DNA of 64,000 bases from Stictocephala bisonia (lineage: Eukaryota; Arthropoda; Insecta; Hemiptera; Membracidae): NCBI GenBank assembly GCA_035578905.1, contig JAQJVL010000685.1, positions 1 through 64,000 on the forward strand, given 5' to 3'. Positions 22,800-34,373 of this stretch are shown here, one piece after another. The notes beneath the pieces were generated by a model, which had not been told where the DNA came from, searched no databases, and was given only the letters and a program-made list of their open reading frames with translations. The first letter of the stretch is position 1. Every line of letters begins with the position of its first letter. The position numbers and the translations under genes are program-made.

Positions 22800-25700
22800 A
22801 GAGAATAGATTTATGTGACAGAGATTTAGATATTGATTAGATGAGACATACTCCCATGGCCATCGATGCCCAAGAAGGGATTTGGCCTCAACAACAAGCT
22901 CTCTCCATCTTTCTCTGTTTTCTGCCTCCTCCATTGTGGTTCCAAGTGCTGCGGTGTCTGTCTTAACCCCATCCCACCATCTTCTTTTTGGTCTACCTAG
23001 AGGTCTTCTTCCCACTGGTCTTCCCAATCCAGCTTCCTTCAGTAGCGTCCCTTGTTCTCTACGCCATACATGACCTGCCCATCTCAATCTTATTGATCTT
23101 GCGGTTGCTATTATGTCACAGTCATTGTACTGCTGTCTTATCTCTTGGTTATGCTTGCGCCTCCATTCTCCATTTTCCAATGTTGGACCAAATATTTTTC
23201 TTAGTACGCGATTTTCAAACACGATGAGTTTGTTCTCTTCTTTTTTATTTAATATCCAGGTTTCTGCACCATATAAAAGTACTGGTCTTATTATCGTTTG
23301 ATATATTCGTATTTTTGTTCGGCATGACAGTAACTTTGACGACAAGATCTTATTGCAAGCATACATGCATCTGTTGGCTAGGTTTATTCTGTTTACAATT
23401 TCTAATTCCTCACTATTCTTATTGGATATTAGTACTCCCAGATATTTAAACTGCTCCACCTCTTCAAAGCTATGTCCTTCTATATTTACTTCTGTAAGCG
23501 GGTGGCCACCTCTTTCAAAGTGCATGTACTTGGTTTTCTCATCATTTATTCTTAAACCCATGCATCCTGAATGCATGAACGAAGAATTTTCGTTAATTCT
23601 TCAAGGTCTTCTTTAGTTTCAGTTAAAATAGTTACATCGTCGGCAAATGCTAATATATTAATTTTACATCCTACTGTTACACCTAAGTTTTTATGTCTAA
23701 TTTTTTGAAGGGCATCTTCTAGAGCTATGTTAAACAGCAAAGGTGAAAGCCAGTCACCTTGTCGAACTCCTGTTATTACTTCAAAAGCATCAGACAATTC
23801 ACCCTCAATTCTGACTTTACACTTAGACCCTTCGACTGTCATCTTAGCTAGATTAATAAGTTTTTTGGTATACCAAACTTTTCCATCTTTTTCCATATTT
23901 TCTTCCTATTGAGACTATCATATGCTTTCGAGAAATCGATAAACAGTCCATGGAATTCGCGATCGAATTCCCAATACTTGCCAATGACTGATTTCAAGAT
24001 AAAGATTTGATCCGAGGTTGAACGTCCCTTCATAAAACCCGCTTTGTGGTCCCCTATTATTGTGTCAGTGAATTCTTCTAATCGGCGCTGAATTATTTTT
24101 GAAAGAGCTTTATAAGCAGTACTTAGCAGTGATTATGCCTCTGTAGTTTTCACACTGCTCTTTGTCGCCTTTCTTGTAAATGGGTAATATTGTTGCTTCC
24201 TTCCAGTCGTTAGGTAGTCTTTCTTCCCTCCATATTTTTTTAATTAGTCCATGGAGCTTTTCACATATTACTTGTCCTCCCTTTTTCAGTAATTCAGATG
24301 GTAAACCATCGTCTCTTGGTGCTTTGTTGTTTTTTAGTTCTTTAATTGCCTTTTCCACTTCTGCTATTGTGGGCTCTTCTACCCATGGTTCTACATTCTG
24401 GTAAGTTTCCTCTTCCTCCTCATTGAGAGTATCCTGTTCGCAGTTTAGAAGGTCTTGGAAGTACTCTTTCCACCTTTCAATTACTTGACTCTTCTGTATT
24501 ATTATCTGGTCCTCCTTATTCTTTATTCCAAAAGTGTTTGGGGTGTATCCTTTTCTAAAATGCTTTATTCCTTTATAAAATCCTTTTGAATTATTTGCTC
24601 TTTGGTCATTTTCTGCTTTCTCTAGTAGTGATTTTATATATTCTCTCTTCTTTCTTCTCAAACACCTTGTAGATCTTTTATTTGCCTCATAATAATCGGC
24701 TCGGTTCGTTATAGAGTTGTTTCTTGTCCATTCCTTTTTCTTATTATTTCTGTCCTCAATCATTTGCTCACATTCTTCGTCAAACCATGGGTTCTTTTTT
24801 GGTTTCTTTCTTTTTCCACAAACTTCTGTTGCTGAGTCCATTGTAGATTTCTTAAAGTCTTCCCAATATTTGTCCAAGTCTTGTGTTTCTTCATTTCGGT
24901 CGTTCATATCATTTAGTGCTTGAAATCGATTTGTTAGAGATATTTGAAAGTTTTTGTTTACTTCTTAATCTCTAAGCTTTTCAACTGCTAGTACATCCAT
25001 CTTAACGCTCTTTGTTTTCACTTCTAACGATACTCTTCGCATTATTTTCACCAGCACAAGATGATGATCAGACCCACAATCAGCTTCTCTGACACTTCTA
25101 ATATTAGTGATACTGCTTTTATTTCGGTTGTCTACTAGGACATGATCGATTTGGTTTCTTGTCCTGCCGTCTGGGGATATCCATGTTTCCTTATGTATAT
25201 TTTTTCTCTGTAAGAAGGTACTCATAATCTTGAGATTATTTGCTTCTGCAAAACTACAAAGTCTCTCTCCATTGTTGTTTGATGTTGTATGGAGGCTCTC
25301 TTTTCCTGCTACATCTTGCCACACAACCTCCTTACCTATCTTAGCATTTGCATCACCCAGTACCATCTTGAGATCATAGTTTGGTAACTTGTTCACCTCA
25401 TTTTCCAGCATGTCATAGAAGTAGTTCTTTTCTTCTTCCTCTGCATCTTCAGTTGGGGCATAAAAAGTTATCACAGATAAGTTCTTAAATTTACCCTTGA
25501 TTCTAATATTGCACATACGCTTGTTCACAGCCTGAAAGCATATCACAGAGCTTGCTATCTTTTTATTTACTGCGAAACCTACACCTCCGTAATATCGGGT
25601 TTCTTCACATCCACTGTAGTAGATCACATATTCTTTGGTATTGATTCCCCTACTAGGCCATCTAGTTTCTTGTAGTGCTACTAGGTCCATTTTATACTTG

Positions 25701-25990
25701 TTTAACTCTTTAGAGAGAATTTCGCTTGCTCCAGGGACCGACAGTGTTCTTACATTCCATGTTCCAATTCTCATTGTCCTTTGGGGAGTCCTTTTCGTAT
25801 TCCGTAAATCCATTCTATCCGAGGCATATTGTTGGTGATACGTAACCTATTGTTTTTCCAGAGTGGGTTGTCAGCCCAACGCCCAACCCCCAACCTGGAG
25901 GGCCAGGGGTTTGTTTTCGGAGTCGCCTTCTCCTAGGTTAGCGGCTTCCACTACAGCTGTAAGATCCTAACCTGACCTCGGTGTTACATC
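22800..25990 (-). pseudogene. Decayed APE-type non-LTR retrotransposon (endonuclease plus RT)
   Basis: On the minus strand 25813-24965 encodes an AP-like endonuclease (RIGTWNVRTL, LQETRW, GDANAKIG, NQIDHVLVD, SDHHLVLV). One in-frame TAA at 24965-24967 separates it from 24907-24110, which opens the RT domain (APRDDGLPSELLKKGG, ENYRGI). RT continues in other frames at 24033-23848 (IDFSKAYDSL), 23896-23552 (VRQGDWLSPLLFN, FADD) and 23576-22850 (C-terminal tail with GRPKRRWWDGVK). So there is one nonsense codon and at least three frameshifts. About 25820-25990 looks like 5' UTR. The RTE/Proto2-like clade is a guess; the non-LTR call is firm. Confidence 0.9.
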
Positions 25991-26112
25991 AGAGTTACCT
26001 TCTCCTAGCCTTTAGGTATCCAAACCCTAACGTACAAGGCAGTGCGGGCAGTGCTTATTTAATGGCGGCACTTACTCGCCATGACACAGCAACGTCATCA
26101 GGTTTGTGGGTT

Positions 26113-26140
26113 TTAACCCTTTGCACGCTACATAAGAAAT
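26113..26140 (+). repeat. piggyBac-like terminus (TTAACCCTTTGCACGC)
   Basis: TTAA followed by CCCTTTGCACGC is the usual shape of a piggyBac-family end plus its TTAA target. No partner end was found, so it may be a solo or broken MITE end. Confidence 0.35.
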
Positions 26141-26469
26141 TTGCTATTTCTTTTAAACGTGTCATAAATTTAATATTGTTAAAAGTTATTACAGTTCATA
26201 TTTGGAATGGTTGCCATCCGCCAACCTGCAACGAATAACACATCCAATGGTGGCATTTTGAAATAATATTTAACTTGAAGTATTTTATATTCCAATGTGT
26301 CAAGAAATTATTTGTTTATTTATCAATAATTCAATACAAAAATGAAAATTAGATTAATAAAAAATATTATGTAATTATAAATTATTTCATGTTTACTGAA
26401 TAGATGAATCAAGAACTTTACATATTAATGATTTTTTTTGTGTGAAATAACTCAAAACATACCGGTTAC

Positions 26470-27650
26470 AGAATCGTTTTGCGACAAGGGTTGGATGGTG
26501 ATGCCGACGGTGCTATCGCAGTGTGAAAGGTAGGTGACAATTAGGATGTTGTCATGCTTTCTGGTTTTTTAAATACATCAAAACCAATTTATATCAGTTG
26601 AGAATGTTTATTTACACTTAAATTACATTTTTTCAAAGTTGTCAATACATTGAAGAAACAACGTTATAGGTTTTTTTAAAATATAATTAGATAAACTTTT
26701 ACTCGTGGAATGGTTAATGAGTTACCTCAAAATGGTCAACCCATAAAAATATGAAGTGGTTAGCAGGATTTTTACATATTCAAGGACTTCCTATATTTAA
26801 GTTGTGAGTATACTCATTGATAACCAATTCTTGAAGCATATACACATTGGATTATTGAAAATATATTACTTGAAGTATTTTATTTTAATGTGTTCTCGCA
26901 TTTGTTGTTAATTTTCGCCAAGTGTATATTTCCAACTACAGAACAACTTTACTCAATATATAGCGTATTGTAAAACAACATTATTGTATTACATCTCTTT
27001 AATTGTTACAAATATGCAGGATGGTCATAAACTTTTAATGGTACATGATTCAGTAACCGAAACCAAGTATTAAAATTGTTTGGTGAAATGGGGATGGTGA
27101 TGCCGGTGTCCTCTAATCCAACAGTTAGTGTAGTATGGCGTTACAATTAGAAGTTTGGGTCATTGGCTTTCAGTGGTATTTTAACTCAAACTAAGAAACA
27201 ACGCGAAAACCTAATTTATATCATTGAGAATGTTTATTGACCATTAAATACATTTTTTCAAGAGGTTTGTCATAATACATTCTAAATTGAACAAGTTATG
27301 AGGGTTATTTTTAAAATAAATATATATATTTTTACTCTTAGATGGACAATAGGAGTATCTAACCTCAAAATATAAAAAGGGTCAACATAAAATAAAATGA
27401 AGTGTTAAGAAATTTATCAATATAATAAAAAGAGTACCTTTACTATATTTAAAGTTTGATATTACTCATTGATAACAATTCTTGAAGCATATAAAATGGA
27501 TTATTAAAAAGCTATAAGTACAATTAATCTTTAAATTTGTTCTCTGCATTTGTTTATTAAGTTCGCAAGTTTGTTATATATTTTCAGTGACAACTACATG
27601 ACTAGCCAAACTTTTACTCAATCTATAGCGTTTTATTTGGGTATTACTTT
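26470..27650 (+). repeat. Two diverged direct copies of a ~600-bp repeat
   Basis: Copy 1 (about 26480-26990) and copy 2 (about 27090-27640) share blocks in the same order. These include GGATGGTGATGCCG, ATCA/GTTGAGAATGTTTATT, ACATTTTTTCAA, ACCTCAAAAT, ACTCATTGATAAC and AATTCTTGAAGCATATA. They differ by many small indels. A partial third match (ACTTGAAGTATTTTAT...AATGTGT) sits at about 26274-26300. No coding capacity was seen. Confidence 0.75.
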
Positions 27651-27747
27651 TCTAGTGTCATGCTCATGTAATAATAGTAATAATTCTTCTTTAATTTTTA
27701 CAAATAATTTCGTTGCATGCGTCATCAATATTTCTATGCGTCAGCAC

Positions 27748-28095
27748 TGGTGGCGCAGTGCTGTAACCCAGCTACTTGGGGACAAAGTGTTTGGGAGATT
27801 GTAGGCGATAGGTTGGATGCTCGGTCCTCTTAATACCAACATGGTGTCCGCTCAGTGGTTGCTATCGGCGTGGACACTACTAGAGAAGTTTGGGGTGTCC
27901 ATATTGGGTGGTAGTCATTGTGCGGATGTTATGTGGGGGAGACAACTGAGTATCAGGCTTGTCAATTAGCTGAAAATCAGACCAGTACTACATGGTTCAG
28001 ATTCCACGTAAAGCTGTAGGTCCCTTAGTTGCCCTGGCTGTTGGGATATTAATAAATTGCCCTTTCTAAGGAACAGTTGAACTCAGTTAGTAGCC
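27748..28095 (+). repeat. tRNA-headed SINE-like repeat, copy 2
   Basis: TGGCGCAGTGCTG (about 27751) resembles an A box and GGTTGGATGCTCGG (about 27812) a degenerate B box 60 bp later. The body matches, in opposite orientation, copy 1 (335-560) and copy 3 (32050-32245). The 3' part ends near TTAGTTGCCCTGGC. It is the most complete copy in the window, and the tRNA ancestry is inferred from the two boxes. Confidence 0.6.
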
Positions 28096-29020
28096 AGACT
28101 ACACTCATATAATCATTCATATTCGCCTTAAAATACCAACAACGTTGTGTCAGCGTTTCATATGTAAGAATTCTATATAAAAAGAATAAATGTAACAACG
28201 TCAATCAATAATAAATATATAAATAAGTAAGAACAGTAAAATATTTGTTTAAATGTAAATCAGTATTGAAATTTAAAACATCCTGGTTATTAATTACGTA
28301 CGTTACAGAGTCAAATGTATATAGATTTATTACTGCCAAGATTTTGAATTCAATAAAAATTGGTTTTCAGTGATCTAAAGGCTTGGGTTTATAAATTAAT
28401 TTCGACACATTTTTCTGTAAAATAATTATTTTCCTGTATTCTGTTTAGGATACAGAATACAAAATTACTCTAAAGGACAAGTCCGTATCTAAAAACCGAT
28501 TGGAAAAAGCAAAATGTAAAGTTCTTATATAAGGTTATGGTACAGAAAGAAGCAGGCCAGGGAATTTTTTTTTATCAGTGTAAGTAAAAGAAACAATTTT
28601 ACTTTCACCAATGCTCCCTCCCTCGACAATTTTATTAAATTTAGTCTAATAACATGAGAAAATTTTGGAATAGTCAATACAGTATTTCATTTTGATTTTC
28701 GTTTCAGAACTAAATGTTCACAAGAATAAAATTATAATGTAAAATTGTTTTGTTTCATATATAAAGCCAATAAGTGGTGAAAGTTGGCTTTTAATAATAA
28801 CTACATATTTTTTCTAAATCATAAAAGTTAGGTTTTCTTTTACTTACTACACTACTGAAATAAGTAGAATATAATCGGTATGAAATTAACATAGTTTTAT
28901 TTTGACTGAATACAGAGCAAAACCAATTAATAATGACAAAAATTATCAAACTAATAAAATCTAGACAGTTAAACTCTAAATAATTACATACTAATTCATC
29001 TTTGACCACTATTATTTTCA
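28096..29020. other. AT-rich intergenic stretch, nothing recognised
   Basis: Neither coding similarity nor clear repeats were seen. It lies between a SINE copy and the hAT relic. Confidence 0.6.
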
Positions 29021-29990
29021 TTACAACTGTTTTTCCATTTCGGCCAACTTCTTAATGTCCAACTCGGAGGCTTCCTTGTGGTTAATGGCAATTATTCCAA
29101 AGACATTCAATCTCTCCTGACCCATGGTGCGTCTCAAATAGCTCTTCGTTATCTTCAAAGTTGAAAAGGGGCAGAGGCAACTTTCACTGGTAATGTTAAA
29201 AACAGTGTCATAGCATTTAGTACCTCTGGGAAACTAGATGATATAAACTCAAAGTCTATGTATTTGTCTCATAACTTTGGTGAGTTCAAACACAGTCTTT
29301 ACTTTGCCTATTTCAAGTTGAAGGTTTTCTTGCAAAGTCATGATTTCAGTGGGTAAAGATTGGCCCATGTTTCTTTGATATTTTGTCTGAAGCTTCGTTG
29401 TCAGTGTCACCTAATCACTTTCCGACAGGGACAGTAGAACTTTAAGGAACAAAACAGAGAACAACTGAACCAAGCTGTCATGAGATAAAAATATTATGCA
29501 TATTTGACCACTGATTATGCCAATCAGCTGGTTAAAAACGTTTATTCTAAACATTTCCTCTTCATCAGAGTATCTGTGATCTTTAGCAAGCTTGTCGAAA
29601 TGTCTTTTCACCATTGTTTGCCTCTTTAGAATTAAATTTGTATCTACTTTCCATTTTGTAGCAAGAGCTACAGCTTCTTTTTTAATATTTTTGTAATCTT
29701 GTCTCATATCCATAACTTTTTCTTTGCTGTTTTTAAGAATAGTTGTTGCTTTTTCCAGGTCCGTTTCTTTTCCTTGGAGACATTTAGATGCAATGTTTAG
29801 CTGAATAAAAACTTTAGATAGTAAAACAGTTAAGATGATGAATTTAAAAATTGTGTATCATTTTTATCAATATTTTAGCCTCTGACACCTCTTCTGGTTT
29901 TTTGCTTTCATGTGTAATTTTTGTCAAGGCTTTGATGATATCGGAGTACCTCAGTTTAACAGTTAAAATCGACTAGTGTCTGGAGGCCCG
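29021..29990 (-). pseudogene. hAT transposase C-terminal relic
   Basis: Minus-strand pieces in several frames read in order. First is GKETDLEKATTILKNSKEKV with continuation (about 29800-29560), then YSDEEEMFRINVFNQLIGII. After a gap comes SYLRRTMGQERLNVFGIIAI...SELDIKKLAEMEKQL, ending in TAA (29021-29023). The last piece matches the hAT dimerisation region (S..KL....LR..M.QERL..L.....E). This type is common in ZMYM1- and TTF-type-like hAT proteins. Several frameshifts and stops make it non-functional. The N-terminal BED/RNase H part is missing or unrecognisable past 29990. Confidence 0.7.
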
Positions 29991-32030
29991 TCTTCTTGGG
30001 CTTAGTTTCTTCATCGTAATTTCAGATTCATCAGTTAGAGTTGAAATAATATCCTATCTATTAATACTGTGACCAAATACTCTGATATAACCGCTGAAAA
30101 CTAACAGTGGGCCAACTAAATTATATTTAATGATATCAATTTTTATTGAGAGCGTAAATCTCAGTACAGTAACTCAGCAGAGAAGACGTCTTCACCTCTT
30201 CTGACTGACTCGGCTTGCAGCGAGCACTAAAAGGCCCCTACAGACTATACCATCAAACAGGCCATCTCATGGATTCTACAGACTTTGCGATGGCCTGTGC
30301 AATTTCCCGCGCAAGCCAGCGTCCTACACACAACATTTCAGTTCTGTTTAATCATTTACATTGTTCAGTGACATATTGAATATTATAATGTTGTTGTCCA
30401 AGGAAAAATTGATTGTAGCTGGTCTAGGCATTTTATATTTTGAGACAAATGAACCTAAAAGAAGAAGAAGATGCCGGGTGAATGGTTGGTTGGAAAGGAG
30501 GAGACAGTTTTAACACGTCAAAAATTTTAAAATATTTTAGTATTTTTGGCAAATACCTTTTTTGGCTGAAACTTTAAACAAATTATTCCTATACTATAAT
30601 ATTTGAATTCAATAGGAGTGAAATAGTTACATTATAGACTAATTTTATTTTTATAAGAGCCTAATTCCCTAGTTAGTAATAAACTGGGAGTAACACAAAA
30701 GTTTTCGCTATTTGTGTTGTTTATTTCTTCACAGTAGTATAATTAAATTGTAGGAATAACTGTATGTAGTTTCAGTGAAACCTTTCTAGATTATGAACAA
30801 GTGCTTATGAATAGTAAGGAGTTCTGGAATATCATTATAGTTTCAGGACCGAAGGAATTTTAAAGTTCCAGGACATTGTACGTTGTCAAACCATTTTGAC
30901 GTTTTTTAGTTTAATGGGTTGTCTCTGTAATTATTGTTGGGTTTTAATTATTGACTTATCTAAATTAACTTTAAAATTATTCTAATTATTTTTATACTTG
31001 AATATTTTTAAAATAGTCCTATTCTGAATTTCTAAACATAATTAATTCATGCACATAAAAAAACTTCCTCTGTTTGTTTACACCTTAATCTCGATTTTGT
31101 ATCCTGAATGAGAGCTCTTTTCTAAAACTAGTCCACAAATTGGCAATTTTCTTTTAAACATCTTCTAACATTGCAGAAGATTTGAAACCTCTTTTTGTAT
31201 ATGAAAATTAGTTTTTTGTATGCCACTGATCCCTTATCTCTTTTATTCGTTACACTTTATTTTCCTCAACGTTGGTTCTTCCGTGTACCTAACATTAAAT
31301 AAATTCCAACATCAAATCAGTTCCTGACCTACCTTCCCCTTTCATTTCAGTTTCTGTAGAACTGGTATCATTCGTTGACACCACAAAATCTGGATTTGAA
31401 ATTGACTCGGGTGTGTTTTTACAATTTTTAATTAAGTAAACAATATACAATAAAAATACCCAGTCACACTTGTATGTATCTGCATAGTGGAAAGGCAGTG
31501 GGGAGGCGAGATATGTGCTGGGCAGTGTGGCCCGCGGATGCGCAGTACCAAGACTTGACCGAATCGTTCATCGAAACTGCCATTTTGTCACTAGGCTACA
31601 CGATTTAGTGCAGACATCGCTTGAAAAGATTTATGTGCGATCATCGAACCGACATCTGTTTTTTAGTGTCTCTCTCTCTCCAATGATTTTTATTTTTGTA
31701 ATGGTTTAACTGGTATGAAATAACAGCTGATCAGTGCTAGGCAAGACAGTAAAACGTTGCCAAAGATTTTGGAACTGTTAAGCTTTTAAAAATATTTTTT
31801 TATTTCTTCTTATTTTTGTATATGATTTGATGTTTTCATGATAACATTGGAATTTGAGTGACCGTTACGAGGTTCTGTTTTACTGTCTGAATCTGAGGCA
31901 TTTAGATTAATAATTACTGTAGTTGCTGAATTTGTTTAATCTTTTTATAGATTTGATTTTCCAAATATTTGTTCAAAATACAGATGACTGGGTTGTGGAT
32001 GAATATATATGAACAAGTGTTCACTCAGGT
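29991..32030. other. Intergenic stretch with no recognised gene
   Basis: It is GC-richer at about 30150-30330 and 31490-31640, unlike its AT-rich surroundings, and could be transposon ends or noncoding element parts. No coding similarity or matched TIR pair was found. Confidence 0.5.
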
Positions 32031-32049
32031 TGACTGATCCTTATAAAAG

Positions 32050-32245
32050 ACCATTATTTCTTAGTAGCCCATTTACCAGGGCAACTAAGGCACTAACAAC
32101 TTATAGATGAGTTAGAACCATGTAGTGTTTTAATTTTTGACTAGCTGACAAGCATGATACTTATTTCCCCCATACAACATTAAGCAAACACTATGTTGTT
32201 ATTAAGAGAACAAAAACAGGACTTATTACCTACAGTTTCTCCAAC
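32050..32245 (-). repeat. Dispersed SINE-like repeat, copy 3
   Basis: It has the same orientation as copy 1. Shared blocks are GCAACTAA, GAACCAYRTAGT, AACAGGAC and CCTACAGTTTCTCCAACA. It is diverged and partial. Confidence 0.55.
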
Positions 32246-34373
32246 ATTCAGCCCTCAAATAGATGGGGGATAGCACTATGCCACAGTGCCAAGTAATACA
32301 ATTTAAATCCTCATATAAGGATTAAAGTTCTCAAGGGTTCCTAATCTTCTGATTATAAAAAAGGAACCAGACATATGTATGTGAACGATTATATAGAGTG
32401 ATCAGTTCAAGAGTATACATGATACTTATGCAAAAAATATTTTATTTGTTCTCTGTTATGAAATGGTACATAAGATAAACAAAGCTTATATTTTCTGTGA
32501 AATTTAAGTGCAGCTCTAAAGTTTGAGTTGTACACCTCCTACTAAATTGTTTTCTTGAAGTCAAAGTAACTAATTTAAGAGGATCCTTGATCAGGAAGCA
32601 AAAACTTAAAATGTTATCTCCACTTCTTCCCAACTCTTTGTTAAATGTAGAACAGTAATATATGAAAATGTTTTATATGAAATACAATACACAGAACTTG
32701 TTTTTTTAAAGTAAGAATATTCAACTTGTAAATCAAATCAAAAGTACTTTACTCCATAAAATTATAAGTGATAAAATTACAATAACCATTTTACAGGAAT
32801 AATTCCACGCATAGATTACAAGTATGTGGGCGAGAAAGAGCCCCATCAGGTCAGATACAAAGCACAACCAGTAACGATGGAACAAAAGTAACAGTTAAAT
32901 ACTTACGGCTAATGAATAGTATCTAATATAATGTGTTGAAGAAAAGGTACACATAAAAAACAATTAAATTAATCTAAGGTAAAATAAATAACAAACACAA
33001 TAAAAATAAATTATAGCAAAACAACAAACTTATAGTATTTCAGAACATTCGGAGCTAAAAAGTTATTAGTCTCTGAACTGTGTGACCTGTTATTGATATG
33101 GCGAACGCAACAATTCCTCAGCCGCCTCCCAAACGACTTGGTTTAGCCACTTGCTGATCTTCCACTCTGTCACTCTCTGCTTCTTTAATATGATTGGGAA
33201 GATTTCTGTAAATTATTTGGACAAGGTAATACAAATTAGAAAGTTCTATACTATGGTTCAGTTTAATTGTACTATAGCCAAAATGTTCTGTCTGGTGGCA
33301 TACTCGTATTGGATTTCTCGGAAAGTATTTGACTTATTGTTTTTATGTATAGTAATAAATTCTTAATAAATAACTGTCTAACATTTAAACCTGGAAACTC
33401 CAGAAATAGTAATGCTGAGGGATATCTATTCCCCCTCCCAAGAACAGCCTTAATTATTGTCCTCTGTGTGACCGTTAAGTGGCTCCAGGACATAAGAAGA
33501 AGCACCACCCCAGCCCAGTATGCCATATTGAAGCACTGACTGTACATATGCATAGTAGACTCAACTGTTTAAACGCATATACAAATTTCCATAAAATTCT
33601 TTTCAAGTACTGAATATGTGAACCCCATAAAAATTTATTATCAGTTACTACTCCTAAATATTTATATTCGTTCACACCCTCAAGTGCACCACAGCTACAG
33701 ATCACCACAGGAGTGCATTTTCAGATCTAATAGCTCTGTGACTGCAAGTTTTTTTTATATTATTTTCTTATACTTGGATTTTTCTATGTTAACAGTCAGG
33801 GAAATTTGATCATTTGATCAAACCCTAATGTGCATTGTCTTAGCTAAATCAAGTGTTGCACTTTGATATACCTCCTCCCATGTAGTGCCAATGGAAACTA
33901 CCACAGTGTCATCTGCGAAAAGAAATATTTTTCCCTGAAGAGTTATTCTTGAAATGTTATTAATGTAAATAATAAAAAGCAATGGGTGCAGAGTACTTCC
34001 CTGTACTACACTGTAATCCACTTCTAATAATTCAATCACCATGAGGTCACTTTGGGTTTTGTAACCAGTCTAAGGATGAGTCTCTAATTCCCACTGCTTT
34101 TAATTTTAAAAACCATTTGAATCTATCTAAGGAATCAAATGCCTTTTCTAAATCTAAAAATGTGACTAATACTGTACCCGCTTCCTCGCACTGACTTGGG
34201 TCGAAATATACTTTGTGATGTCAAACAATGTAAGATTTTGATGTGTTTATATTCGGTCTAAATCCATACTGTACATATATTATAGTTTCATTTTCCTCTA
34301 GATATTTGGCAAGTTGGATTTTTACACATTTCTCCAGGATGTTAGATATAGTTACTAATAGTGAAATTGGTCT

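Noticed and set aside
22882..25838. Several + strand open frames across the retroelement
   Set aside because: All are antisense to the endonuclease/RT coding on the minus strand.
30150..30330. GC-rich block with GGCCCCTACAGACT as a TIR
   Set aside because: No matching inverted partner or target duplication could be found.
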